Below the pieces are notes generated by a model. That model saw only the letters and a program-made list of their open reading frames with translations, was not told the DNA's origin and searched no databases. The position numbers were made by a program, and so were the translations under genes. Below, piece after piece: positions 35,506-44,028 of a stretch of DNA of 61,124 nucleotides (positions within the stretch are counted from its first letter, which is position 1; each line of letters begins with the position of its first letter). Source of the stretch: Deltaproteobacteria bacterium (GTDB lineage Bacteria > Desulfobacterota > Desulfobacteria > Desulfobacterales > Desulfosarcinaceae); the NCBI GenBank assembly GCA_002747175.1, contig PDTK01000033.1, positions 1 to 61,124 on the forward strand, read 5' to 3'.

Positions 35506-36916
35506 TGATCCCGTCTCCTTTTCCCGGTGAGGCGTTCACCGGCCATCCGATCAACCGCCCCCGGAGTGAATGCGCATGAGTTCCTTCTATCATGATCCGG
35601 GCAAAAGAGCCTGTCAACAATTCTTTGTTTACATGGACGGTGTCCGGGATGGTGAAATGAACGATCTGATTGGCCGATGTACGGCCGGTCCATCTTTCAG
35701 CCGGTTTTTGGTCCCCGGCGATGTCTGTCGGCAGAAGCCGCCCGGGCCCTTCGATCAGTACCTTTGTGGGTTGGCCGACCATGGCGGCATATTTTTCCCG
35801 GGTAATCCGGCTCTGACAATCGAGCAACTCTTGGAGGCGGCGTTTCTTCACCGATTCGTCAACTTTGTCGGAGAATGCGGCCGCCGGTGCATTGGGACGA
35901 TCCGAATACATGAAAGCGAACAATCCATCGTAGCGCACGGTGTTGATCAGATCCAGACTGGCCTCGAACTGGGCTTGGGTCTCTCCTGGAAAGCCGACGA
36001 TAAAATCGGAGGTAATGGCGATATCCGGACACACGGATCTCAATCCATTGATCTTATCCAAATACGCTTCGCGGGTATAGCGTCGATTCATGCGCGCCAG
36101 AATTCGGTTGTCCCCGGATTGAACAGGCAGGTGAATGTGCCGGCACAACTTATCCATGCTTCCGAAGGCGGCAATCAGGTCCGACGACAGGTCTTTGGGA
36201 TGGGAGGTGGTAAATCGGATACGATTCAGGCCGTCGATATCGTTGACCATGGCCAGCAAGTCGGTGAAGGCACACAAGCCCTCCTTGTTGCCGTAGCTGT
36301 TGACATTCTGACCGAGCAGGGTCACTTCTTTTATGCCCCGTGCCACCAGTCGGCGGATCTCCTCGATGATGCGGTCCGGATGACGGCTGGCTTCACGGCC
36401 GCGCACATGGGGTACCACGCAGTACGTACAATAATTGTCGCACCCGCGCATGATGGTTACAAACGCCGATACCTGGTCCGGTGTGTGCTCGCAATCCACG
36501 GGTTCGTCAACGTCGATGGTATCCGACAAGCGCACATCCACGATGCGGCAACGGGTCGATTCGATGCGTCGGATCATGCCCGGCAAACGAAAAATGGCGT
36601 GGGTGCCGAACACCAGATCCACATGGGGCATGCGCTTTAAAATGGCCCGGCCCTCCTGTTGGGCCACACAGCCGCCCACGGCCACGATCAGGGATGGATT
36701 GGCCGCCTTCACCTTGGCCAGGCGTCCCAGGAAACTGAACGCCTTCTGCTCGGCCTTTTCACGGATGGTACAGGTGTTGACAATAACCAGATCGGCCGTT
36801 TCGATGGCATCGGTACCGATATATCCCAAAGGTGCCAGCACGCCGGCAATCTGATTGGCGTCATAGACGTTCATCTGGCAGCCGATGGTGCTGATGTGTA
36901 ATTTTTTAGAATTCAT
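35495..36916 (-). CDS. miaB: tRNA-2-methylthio-N6-dimethylallyladenosine synthase MiaB
   Basis: 473 residues, a radical-SAM methylthiotransferase that modifies A37 of tRNAs reading UNN codons. The N-terminal domain (TIGCQMNVYDANQIAG) holds auxiliary cluster ligands, with further Cys in NTCTIRE and GGCVAQQ; the radical-SAM motif GCDNYCTYCVVPHVRGRE lies near 157-174. A TRAM domain closes the protein (LIEGPGRL...). The ATG overlaps the DUF4911 stop by 4 nt. Confidence 0.95.
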   Translation of the reverse strand: MNSKKLHISTIGCQMNVYDANQIAGVLAPLGYIGTDAIETADLVIVNTCTIREKAEQKAFSFLGRLAKVKAANPSLIVAVGGCVAQQEGRAILKRMPHVDLVFGTHAIFRLPGMIRRIESTRCRIVDVRLSDTIDVDEPVDCEHTPDQVSAFVTIMRGCDNYCTYCVVPHVRGREASRHPDRIIEEIRRLVARGIKEVTLLGQNVNSYGNKEGLCAFTDLLAMVNDIDGLNRIRFTTSHPKDLSSDLIAAFGSMDKLCRHIHLPVQSGDNRILARMNRRYTREAYLDKINGLRSVCPDIAITSDFIVGFPGETQAQFEASLDLINTVRYDGLFAFMYSDRPNAPAAAFSDKVDESVKKRRLQELLDCQSRITREKYAAMVGQPTKVLIEGPGRLLPTDIAGDQKPAERWTGRTSANQIVHFTIPDTVHVNKELLTGSFARIMIEGTHAHSLRGRLIGWPVNASPGKGDGIIAA

Positions 36917-37146
36917 TGAGCGGAAATGGTACCTTTCTCGCTATCGACAGGGGTGACCGGCAAACTTTGCATGATTTCAAGCACCAGCGCTTCGCAACCC
37001 GGCGCCATGGCCACCTGGATAATGGCTTGTCGAGCGTCCAGGGTGGTTACCGTGGCCATGTTATCATAGGCATCGAGAATGAATTTCACAAAACCGATCT
37101 GATGCCGGTCGACCATGAAACAGCGTCTGTTTGTTGACCATTTCAT
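36913..37146 (-). CDS. DUF4911-domain protein
   Basis: Up to 77 residues. The core reads VDRHQIGFVKFILDAYDNMA, then VTTLDARQAIIQVAMAPG and a short C-terminal helix, as in the DUF4911 family. Function unknown. An internal ATG at 37116 (MVDRHQIGF) is an alternative start. It is first of a coupled set with miaB and the DUF151 gene, suggesting a role in translation or RNA metabolism. Confidence 0.75.
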   Translation of the reverse strand: MKWSTNRRCFMVDRHQIGFVKFILDAYDNMATVTTLDARQAIIQVAMAPGCEALVLEIMQSLPVTPVDSEKGTISAQ

Positions 37147-37235
37147 GTATCACCTGGTGGTTCCGGTTGACAACTCCTGTCATGCACCTGTTATTCATAC
37201 TTGTTCGCAACTAAACAATAAGATATGGCCCATCC

Positions 37236-38960
37236 ATGGAAAAACAATGGCAGTTACTCGATCCGGATCCCAAAATCGTCGCGGCCCTTTCCCGTCAATT
37301 GAATTGCAGCCCCCTGATGGCCAGATTGCTGGTGATTCGTGGCATTCAAACGGCGGATCGTGCCACGCGCTTCCTCAATCCGACCTTTTCATCCCTGACA
37401 CCGCCCTTCGAATTGGCGGGCATGCGCTCCGCTGTCCGGCGGATTTACCATGCCCTGTCGACAGACCAACGCTTGTTGGTATGCGGAGACTACGATGCCG
37501 ACGGCATTACCGCCACGGTCGTGCTGATCCATTTTCTCAGGCAGTGCGACGCCAGGGTCAGCTACTATATCCCCCACCGAATCCAGGATGGATACGGCCT
37601 GACGACCGACTTGCTCACATCCCGGATTCTGCCGAAGCAGGTAGATCTGATCATCACCACGGACTGCGGGTCAGGGAGCCATGAAGCGATCTCCCTGGCC
37701 CGCCAGGCCGGGGTGGACACCATCGTCACCGATCATCATCCGGTGGACGAACCGCCTGCGGACGCCGTTGCCGTGATCAACCCCGCCCAGCCCGGCTGCC
37801 GGGCAAACCTGGCGCATCTGGCCGGTGTCGGCGTGGCCTTCTACCTGGTGATCGCCCTGCGCACCTACCTGCGCGAGAAAGGATTCTGGAAGGATCGGCC
37901 GGAACCCAATCTGACGCAGTTCTGCGATCTGGTAGCCATCGGCACGGTTGCCGATATCGTTCCCCTGATTGCGGAAAACCGGACGTTCGTACATGCCGGT
38001 TTACATCGCATCAACCGGGGAGAGCGCCGGGGAATTGAGGCCCTCTTGCGCACGGGAAGGTCATCGTCGGCACCGGTGGACGCCCAGACCATTGCTTTTC
38101 GACTGGCCCCGCAGATCAATGCCGCCGGTCGACTGGTCCACGCACGTATGGCTTGCGAACTGCTGCTCGCCGATGAGCACGACAAAACCCATCGCCTGGC
38201 TGGAACCCTGGCATCGCTCAACAGCCGTCGCCAACGTATGGAAAAAGAGTTGCTCGCATCCATTTTGGATACGATGCCACACCCTCCGGACGGCAGTTAT
38301 CCATCGGTATTGGTCATGGATGGCGCCAACTGGCACGAAGGGATCCTGGGCATTGTTGCTTCCCGCCTGGCCAGACAATTCTACAGGCCCGCCGTGGTCC
38401 TATCCAACCGTAATGGAACCGCCAAAGGGTCTGCCCGCAGCGTCGAGGGCATTGACCTGACGGTGGCCATGGCACAATGTGCGGACCTGCTCGACCGTTT
38501 CGGGGGCCATCCCATGGCGGCCGGTCTGGCCCTTCAAACGGCACGTATAGCAGAATTCAGGGCCCGCCTGGTCGCGGTGGTGGATCGCATGCTGGAAAAA
38601 CAGGTTCCCGTAGAGACATTGACCATCGATGCCCATGTGCCACTGGACAGGGTCACGCCGTTTCTGATGGACGAACTCAATCGTATAGGGCCATTCGGCC
38701 AGGCAAACCCGCAGCCCCTGTTCACAGCCTCGGATATCCGCATCCATGCCTGCCGAATCGTCGGTGGCCGTCATCGTCAACTGGTCATGCACAAGGCCTC
38801 CGACGGAAACGGGCTGTACCGTGGTATTCAGTTCAACGCCGACAGGGTCCTGGCCAAGGGTGACCATATTGACAAAATCGCCTACCGTCCCCAGTGGAAT
38901 TATTGGAAGGGAAAAAAGGAACTTCAATTCCTTATTGAGGCCGTCGAGCCGGACATATGA
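37236..38960 (+). CDS. recJ: Single-stranded-DNA-specific exonuclease RecJ
   Basis: 574 residues of the DHH/DHHA1 superfamily. Motifs: CGDYDADGITAT near 86, TTDCGSGSHEAI near 141, IVTDHHPVDEPP near 162-173, and in DHHA1 FGGHPMAAGLAL near 422. The 5'-3' exonuclease acts in mismatch repair, recombination and restart. The C-terminal OB-like region is present. TTGACA at 37167, with no strong -10, may be part of its promoter. It starts 89 nt after the divergent DUF4911 gene. Confidence 0.95.
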   Translation: MEKQWQLLDPDPKIVAALSRQLNCSPLMARLLVIRGIQTADRATRFLNPTFSSLTPPFELAGMRSAVRRIYHALSTDQRLLVCGDYDADGITATVVLIHFLRQCDARVSYYIPHRIQDGYGLTTDLLTSRILPKQVDLIITTDCGSGSHEAISLARQAGVDTIVTDHHPVDEPPADAVAVINPAQPGCRANLAHLAGVGVAFYLVIALRTYLREKGFWKDRPEPNLTQFCDLVAIGTVADIVPLIAENRTFVHAGLHRINRGERRGIEALLRTGRSSSAPVDAQTIAFRLAPQINAAGRLVHARMACELLLADEHDKTHRLAGTLASLNSRRQRMEKELLASILDTMPHPPDGSYPSVLVMDGANWHEGILGIVASRLARQFYRPAVVLSNRNGTAKGSARSVEGIDLTVAMAQCADLLDRFGGHPMAAGLALQTARIAEFRARLVAVVDRMLEKQVPVETLTIDAHVPLDRVTPFLMDELNRIGPFGQANPQPLFTASDIRIHACRIVGGRHRQLVMHKASDGNGLYRGIQFNADRVLAKGDHIDKIAYRPQWNYWKGKKELQFLIEAVEPDI

Positions 38961-39145
38961 ACCTTGCCGGTTCCCTGATTTCCCCTACAGGCGCTCAGCG
39001 TCGAATATAGCCACCATTCAAAATACGCGCTAACACATTAATTATAAAAAATTTTTCCTTATATTTCGACCCAATGCCAAATAATTTCAAGCCGATCCTT
39101 TTGTTGGCGGTATACGGCAATCGGCAAATAGCAAAAGCTTTTTGC

Positions 39146-39175
39146 TTGCATTGATTCGATAATCTTTCTTATAAA
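39146..39175 (+). promoter_or_regulatory. Probable sigma-70 promoter
   Basis: TTGCAT at 39146-39151 and TATAAA at 39170-39175 are 18 nt apart. It lies about 45 nt upstream of the ATG at 39225, in the 264-bp gap after recJ. Confidence 0.45.
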
Positions 39176-39224
39176 GAGGCAAACGATGGCAAGTGTCCAC
39201 CCCAACCGCAGCAGGTGATCAACC

Positions 39225-39644
39225 ATGGCTAAAGTGTTCAGACCCAGTAACCGCGAATTCAGCATCCTTTCCCGGATCGAATCTTCCAAGGAACACGCCC
39301 GGCGCGTGGCCATCAACATGGTACGGGAAGATCCGATACGGTTCGCAAACCCCATTGCCATGAAACTGGTTGAAGAGCAGTTGGTGGAAACCACCAGTAA
39401 AAATGAATTGGAAGATCAGCTCGCCAAGTGCCTGGATACCCTGGCGCATGCCGATGAATTCGACGTGGACTATGCCATTGCGCCCTTCCGTAACCTGGTC
39501 CAGCAGCCCAATGTGGTCAGTCTTTATCTGACCGCCTTCGTGATTGAAAAACTGATCAATCATAAAGCTGTTGTGGATATCTTCGGATCGGATACCGACA
39601 TTTATTTGTGCATCCACAAGCAAGTTACCAAGCTTCTCCCCTGA
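39225..39644 (+). CDS. Hypothetical protein, 139 residues
   Basis: Not recognised. It is soluble, mixed-charge and mostly helical (ESSKEHARRVAINMVREDP, NELEDQLAKCLDTLAHADEF). AGGTGA lies 7-8 nt before the ATG. The stop is 5 nt before the MBL gene start, so the two are likely cotranscribed. Confidence 0.7.
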   Translation: MAKVFRPSNREFSILSRIESSKEHARRVAINMVREDPIRFANPIAMKLVEEQLVETTSKNELEDQLAKCLDTLAHADEFDVDYAIAPFRNLVQQPNVVSLYLTAFVIEKLINHKAVVDIFGSDTDIYLCIHKQVTKLLP

Positions 39645-39649
39645 GCCGC

Positions 39650-40654
39650 ATGGTGCCCCGTTTCCTCCCACGGCCGGTCAACGGACCATTCGAGGACCCG
39701 GCGCTTTACATCGCTTTTCGCCATGAAAAAAGAGCCCTGCTTTTCGATATGGGTGATCTTGATGGTCTCTCCTCGCGGGATATTCTGAAAATTTCGCATG
39801 TCTTCGTCACCCACACCCACATGGATCATTTCAGTGGCTTCGACCGGGTGTTGCGCCTGCTTCTGGGACGGGACAAGGACCTGCACCTATACGGTCCACA
39901 GGGATTTTTGGCCAATGTATCCGGGAAACTGGCTGGATACTGCTGGAACCTGGTGGAAAATTACGACAACCGCTTCATCCTCCATGCCACCGAACTGCAT
40001 CCCGACCGGGCCTTAACCTGCAGCTACCCCTGCCGCAACGCATTTAAGATCGAAAGAGGGATTCGGGAAACCCCCTTTAACGGTACCGTGGTGGAAGAGG
40101 CGGGCTTGAGCGTGCGTGCCGTCCATCTTGATCACGGTACCCCAATATTGGCGTTCCGCCTGAATGAACGCTTTCACATCAATATCGTCAACACCACCCT
40201 GAATGAAATGGGCCTGCCTGCCGGACCATGGCTGAATCGATTCAAAACCATGCTATATGAACAGGCCGATCCGAATACGATGGTGGACATCCCCGGACAC
40301 CAGCCGGGCGAACCGGTGAGACGCCTGCCGTTGAATGTGCTGAAAGATCGCATCGCCCATATCTCACCCGGCCAGCAGTTGGCCTATGTGGTCGATGTCA
40401 CGGGCAACGACGCCAACCTCGAACGGATCGTCGACTTCGCCCACGGTGTGGATCAGCTCTTCGTGGAGGCGGCTTTTTCTCACGATCACCGGGACATTGC
40501 CCTCAAAAAACACCATCTCACCGCCCGGCAGGCCGGTGAACTGGCTCGACGGTGCGGGGCAAAGCAATATCGCCTGTTTCACCATTCCCCGCGTTACGCG
40601 GATTGTCCGCAACGATTGGAAGCCGAAGCGGCCCAGGCCTTTGGATTGCTTTAG
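39650..40654 (+). CDS. RNase Z-like metallo-beta-lactamase-fold hydrolase
   Basis: 334 residues. The metal-binding motif HTHMDHFSG has His at 55, 57 and 60 with Asp 59. Other elements are LDHGTPILAFRL near 164 and AFSHDHRDIALKKHHLTARQ near 279-298. The fold and these features are close to RNase Z (tRNA 3' processing); other members in this group process different substrates, so identity is not fixed. Start chosen at ATG 39650, six bases after the previous stop. Confidence 0.78.
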   Translation: MVPRFLPRPVNGPFEDPALYIAFRHEKRALLFDMGDLDGLSSRDILKISHVFVTHTHMDHFSGFDRVLRLLLGRDKDLHLYGPQGFLANVSGKLAGYCWNLVENYDNRFILHATELHPDRALTCSYPCRNAFKIERGIRETPFNGTVVEEAGLSVRAVHLDHGTPILAFRLNERFHINIVNTTLNEMGLPAGPWLNRFKTMLYEQADPNTMVDIPGHQPGEPVRRLPLNVLKDRIAHISPGQQLAYVVDVTGNDANLERIVDFAHGVDQLFVEAAFSHDHRDIALKKHHLTARQAGELARRCGAKQYRLFHHSPRYADCPQRLEAEAAQAFGLL

Positions 40655-40791
40655 TGTCTTACACCCCAGTTTCTGTCAAAAAAAACAAGAAAATGGGGGT
40701 ATATGGTTTACGGGTTTCCTGCCTCAACACTCAGTCCTCAGTCCTCAGCACTCAGTCTTCTATTGGCTTGCGGGTTTCCCGCCTAAGGTGA
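40655..40791 (+). repeat. Dispersed repeat family P3, copy 2
   Basis: Begins immediately after the MBL gene stop. It has TTTCTGTCAAAAAAAACAAG, then four CTCAGTC/CTCAGCA-type units (about 40726-40758) and ends GCGGGTTTCCCGCC. The internal unit number exceeds that of copy 1. Confidence 0.85.
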
Positions 40792-40826
40792 CAAGCAATA
40801 CAATTTCAAAATGACAAAAATACGGT

Positions 40827-41927
40827 CTAACTGCGGCCGGTCCCCATGGGCGCCGGCGGGTCGAACGTCTCGATAATTCGATAATAGGAATCCCGCTGCG
40901 ACGGTGTGAATCCGGCCCTGCGAATGATGGTGGCCACGTTGTCCGGCGTGGCTTGGCGGTCATGCCCGGCCGCCTTGTGGACGTGCTCTTCCACCAACAC
41001 CCCGCCGAAGTCGTCGGCTCCGGCCAGCAGGCCCAATTGACCAGCGGATATGCTCTCCGAAAACCAGGAGGACTGGATGTGGTCGAAATTGTCCAGCACC
41101 AGGCGGGCCATGGCGATGATGCGTACGTAACGGCCTGGATGGGATCGCCGTTTCACCTGCCGGGCCAAGGGCGTGTTGCCCGGCTTGAATGACCAGGGGA
41201 TGAAGCTGGTAAAACCGCCGCTGCGGTCCTGTACCGCCCGCAATCTCAGCAGGTGATCGACAATGTCGGCGTTGCTTTCAACGTGGCCGTACATCATGGT
41301 GGCGGTGGTTTTAAAGCCGATTTCATGGCCGATTTCGCATACCTGGAGCCACTGGTCCGTGCTCGCCTTGTGTGGGGCGATGATCCGTCGAACCGGTTCG
41401 GTGAGAATTTCCGCACCGCCGCCGGGAATAGTACGGATACCCGCATCCCACAGGGTTTTCAGGACGTCCTCAATGGTGCATGTCTCTTTTTTGGCCATGA
41501 AGGCAATTTCGGCCGGACTGAACGGATGAATATGCACGTCCGGGCAGTTTTTTTGAATGGTGGTGATATACGCCTGCCAGTCGGTCAGGCCGACCTTGGG
41601 GTTGTGACCGCCCTGCAGCAGGACCGTGGTGGCGCCTGCGGCTACGGCAGCCTCGACCTTTCCAGCCAGTTCATCGGGTTCCAGCAGATAAGCATCCTTG
41701 TCCGTGGCCTTGCGGTAGAAAGCGCAGAATTTACAACCGGTGGCGCAGACATTGGTGTAGTTGGGATTGGTGTCCACCACAAAGGTAGCCCTCCCGTCGG
41801 GAAAGCGTCGCGACCGTTCCTGGTGGGCCAGGGTCATCAGTTCACCCATGGGCAGATCGGTAAGCAGTTCCAAGGCCTCTTGCCGATTGTAGCGGTGTGC
41901 ATGTTCGGGAATTATCGGTGCGTTCAT
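40827..41927 (-). CDS. mqnC: Cyclic dehypoxanthinyl futalosine synthase MqnC
   Basis: 366 residues, a radical-SAM enzyme that cyclises dehypoxanthine futalosine in menaquinone biosynthesis. The CxxxCxxC motif is CATGCKFCAFYRK, near 59-71, followed by the family GGHNPKVGL and PGGGAEIL motifs. ATG 41927 is chosen because it falls 5 nt after the mqnA stop; the longer frame to 42023 lies inside mqnA. It is the last gene of mqnE-mqnA-mqnC. Confidence 0.93.
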   Translation of the reverse strand: MNAPIIPEHAHRYNRQEALELLTDLPMGELMTLAHQERSRRFPDGRATFVVDTNPNYTNVCATGCKFCAFYRKATDKDAYLLEPDELAGKVEAAVAAGATTVLLQGGHNPKVGLTDWQAYITTIQKNCPDVHIHPFSPAEIAFMAKKETCTIEDVLKTLWDAGIRTIPGGGAEILTEPVRRIIAPHKASTDQWLQVCEIGHEIGFKTTATMMYGHVESNADIVDHLLRLRAVQDRSGGFTSFIPWSFKPGNTPLARQVKRRSHPGRYVRIIAMARLVLDNFDHIQSSWFSESISAGQLGLLAGADDFGGVLVEEHVHKAAGHDRQATPDNVATIIRRAGFTPSQRDSYYRIIETFDPPAPMGTGRS

Positions 41928-41931
41928 GGCT

Positions 41932-42732
41932 CTATTTTCCGGTGGAGGAAAAATGAAAAAGCGGTTCGCGGCCAAAGCGTTCGAGCTGCCGGCAAAAATG
42001 TTGCTGTCCCTTGAGATCATCATCGTCCAGGCTGCGGCGGATAACCTGAAAATAGCGTCGGATCACATCTTTGCCCAACTGCAGCCGCTCGGCTGATCCG
42101 GAAATTGCTTGCTCGACCAGTTCGGGTTCTTTTTCTTTGAATCGGTTCAGCCAATCGGCGATGGCCGCCCTGACCGTCTCCGGAGCATCTTTGCGAACCA
42201 CCCAGCGAGCAAAAACAAACGGCAGGCGGTGTATATCGAACCAGGCTAGGGAAAGGTCGGTCATGTGTGGCCATGTGTCCTTCGATGGGACCCCCATATT
42301 CTTGATCAGGGCCCGATCACCAATCAGCAATTCTCCATCGGCCGGCTGCCCCTTTGCAACGAGATGCGGCAGCTTATCGAAGCCTGCGGTATGGCCCAAT
42401 AACAGATAAAGCAATCGTACGCTGGTGGCGGATTCGCTGGTCAAACGCAACGTCCGGGGGGCCTGCATCTGTGAAAAAGGAACACGGGAGAAAAGCATGA
42501 CGCTCATGGACGGTCCCCTGGTGGCGATACCAAAAGGCCCCGTGGTTTCCACGCAATCGGACAGCCGGGCCAATCCGCCGACAGGAACGGCGGCGGCGGC
42601 GACCTTGCCTTCTCTAAGGGCTTGGATACTCTCGCGAGGCAACTGAGGAATGAAACGGCAATTTTGGGGCGGACCCAATTGCCGATAGGGAGCCATGTTG
42701 GCATACGGTATCATCGCGACCGGAGTGCTCAT
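41932..42732 (-). CDS. mqnA: Chorismate dehydratase MqnA
   Basis: 266 residues of the periplasmic-binding-protein-like fold, cytoplasmic here. It converts chorismate to 3-enolpyruvylbenzoate, the first step of the futalosine pathway. Family landmarks are IPYANMAPYRQL, AAAVPVGGLARL and LLIGDRALI near 139, then LSLAWFDIHRLPFVFA. It overlaps the mqnE stop by 4 nt. Confidence 0.92.
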   Translation of the reverse strand: MSTPVAMIPYANMAPYRQLGPPQNCRFIPQLPRESIQALREGKVAAAAVPVGGLARLSDCVETTGPFGIATRGPSMSVMLFSRVPFSQMQAPRTLRLTSESATSVRLLYLLLGHTAGFDKLPHLVAKGQPADGELLIGDRALIKNMGVPSKDTWPHMTDLSLAWFDIHRLPFVFARWVVRKDAPETVRAAIADWLNRFKEKEPELVEQAISGSAERLQLGKDVIRRYFQVIRRSLDDDDLKGQQHFCRQLERFGREPLFHFSSTGK

Positions 42733-43811
42733 GCGGCGGCCTCCTTAGCCGAAAACAGGCCATCACGCTCAACCGGATTGAATCCGGCCGTTTGAATGGT
42801 TTCGACCATATTGTCCCGGGCCATTCCAACCGGCGAGTCAGCGCCGGCCAAGTGGGCGATTTTTTCCTCGCTGATGGTGCCGTCCATGTCATCGGCGCCC
42901 CAGCTCAGACCGGCGGCACCGGTCTCGAGCCCGGTCATGGGCCAGTATGATTTCAGATGGGCGATATTGTCCAGCACCAGGCGGGAAATCGCCAGTACGG
43001 CCAGCGTTTCGATGGGGGTGGGGCCTTTTTCGATAAAATGGCCCGCGCCCGGCTGAAAGGGAAGGGGAATAAAACAGGCGAACCCGCCGGACGCGTCCTG
43101 GGCCTGTCTCAATATCAACAAGTGTTCGATGCGTTCCTCCCAGGAGTCACCGAATCCAAAAAGCATGGTGGCGTTGGTGGGAATTCCTTTTCCATGGGCA
43201 AGCTGGTGGATACGCACCCATTGCTCAGGGCTGGCCTTGTTTTTCCAATGCTGCTCATAGAGTCGCTGGGAAAAAATCTCTGCCCCGCCCCCGGGCATGG
43301 CATCCAGGCCGGCATCCATGAGTTGGTCCAGCACCTGGGATTCAGACAACCCGCTGGTTTTGGCGAAATATTGGATTTCCACAGCCGTGAAGGCTTTGAT
43401 GTGTAAATCGGGAAAGGTGGTTCGCAAAGAGCGCACCAATGCCAGATTGCGTGCATATGACCAGATCTGGTTCAGCCCGCCGACGATGTGGGCCTCCGTG
43501 GGTTGCAGTCGGTGCACCTGATTCAGTATTTCGGATTCTTTCATCACATAGGCATGCGGTGCATTCCTGGACGCCGCATAGTTGCAGAAGGTGCAGCCGC
43601 TACCGCAGATGTTGGAAGGGTTGATCTGCAGATTGAAAACATATGTGGCGTCGCTGCCGTACCGCTTCTGCCGGTTTTCCAGGGCCGCCCGGCCCAGTCG
43701 ATGCAATCGATCCGGTCTAATGGTTTCGGCGAGGCCGTAAGCCTCTTCGCGGGAGAGCCGCTCACATTTGGCGCCTTTTTTCAGGGCCTGCTCGAATACA
43801 ATGCCGTCCAT
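42729..43811 (-). CDS. mqnE: Aminodeoxyfutalosine synthase MqnE
   Basis: 360 residues of the radical-SAM family, making 6-amino-6-deoxyfutalosine from the MqnA product. The motif CGSGCTFCNYA lies near 70-80, followed by EAHIVGGLNQIW and the PGGGAEIF motif shared with MqnC. First of mqnE-mqnA-mqnC. A P3 repeat lies upstream, between it and the ubiD-like gene. Confidence 0.94.
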   Translation of the reverse strand: MDGIVFEQALKKGAKCERLSREEAYGLAETIRPDRLHRLGRAALENRQKRYGSDATYVFNLQINPSNICGSGCTFCNYAASRNAPHAYVMKESEILNQVHRLQPTEAHIVGGLNQIWSYARNLALVRSLRTTFPDLHIKAFTAVEIQYFAKTSGLSESQVLDQLMDAGLDAMPGGGAEIFSQRLYEQHWKNKASPEQWVRIHQLAHGKGIPTNATMLFGFGDSWEERIEHLLILRQAQDASGGFACFIPLPFQPGAGHFIEKGPTPIETLAVLAISRLVLDNIAHLKSYWPMTGLETGAAGLSWGADDMDGTISEEKIAHLAGADSPVGMARDNMVETIQTAGFNPVERDGLFSAKEAAA

Positions 43812-43833
43812 GATAAAGCTAATCGCTTATTTT

Positions 43834-43988
43834 AGTGCCTTATTACACCTCAGTTCCTGCGAAAAAAAACAAGAAAATGGGGTAGGGTACATGGGTTACG
43901 GGTTTGCCGCCTCAGCCCTAAGTTCTCATCACTTAGTACTCAGTACTCCGCCCTCTATGGCTTGCGGGTTTCCCGCCTTAGGTTATTA
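43834..43988 (+). repeat. Dispersed repeat family P3, copy 3
   Basis: Starts AGTGCCTTATTACACCTCAG, has CGAAAAAAAACAAGAAAATG, a degenerate CTCAGTAC array and ends GGTTTCCCGCCTTAGG. It lies between mqnE and the ubiD-like gene and splits the menaquinone genes into two runs. Confidence 0.85.
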
Positions 43989-44028
43989 CTGCAAATATCA
44001 ACGATAATTTTTCCATTTTACATTGGGG

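Noticed and set aside
40726..40758. Short tandem CTCAGTC units considered as a CRISPR or attachment site
   Set aside because: Units are only 7 bp with no spacers; they are a microsatellite within repeat P3.
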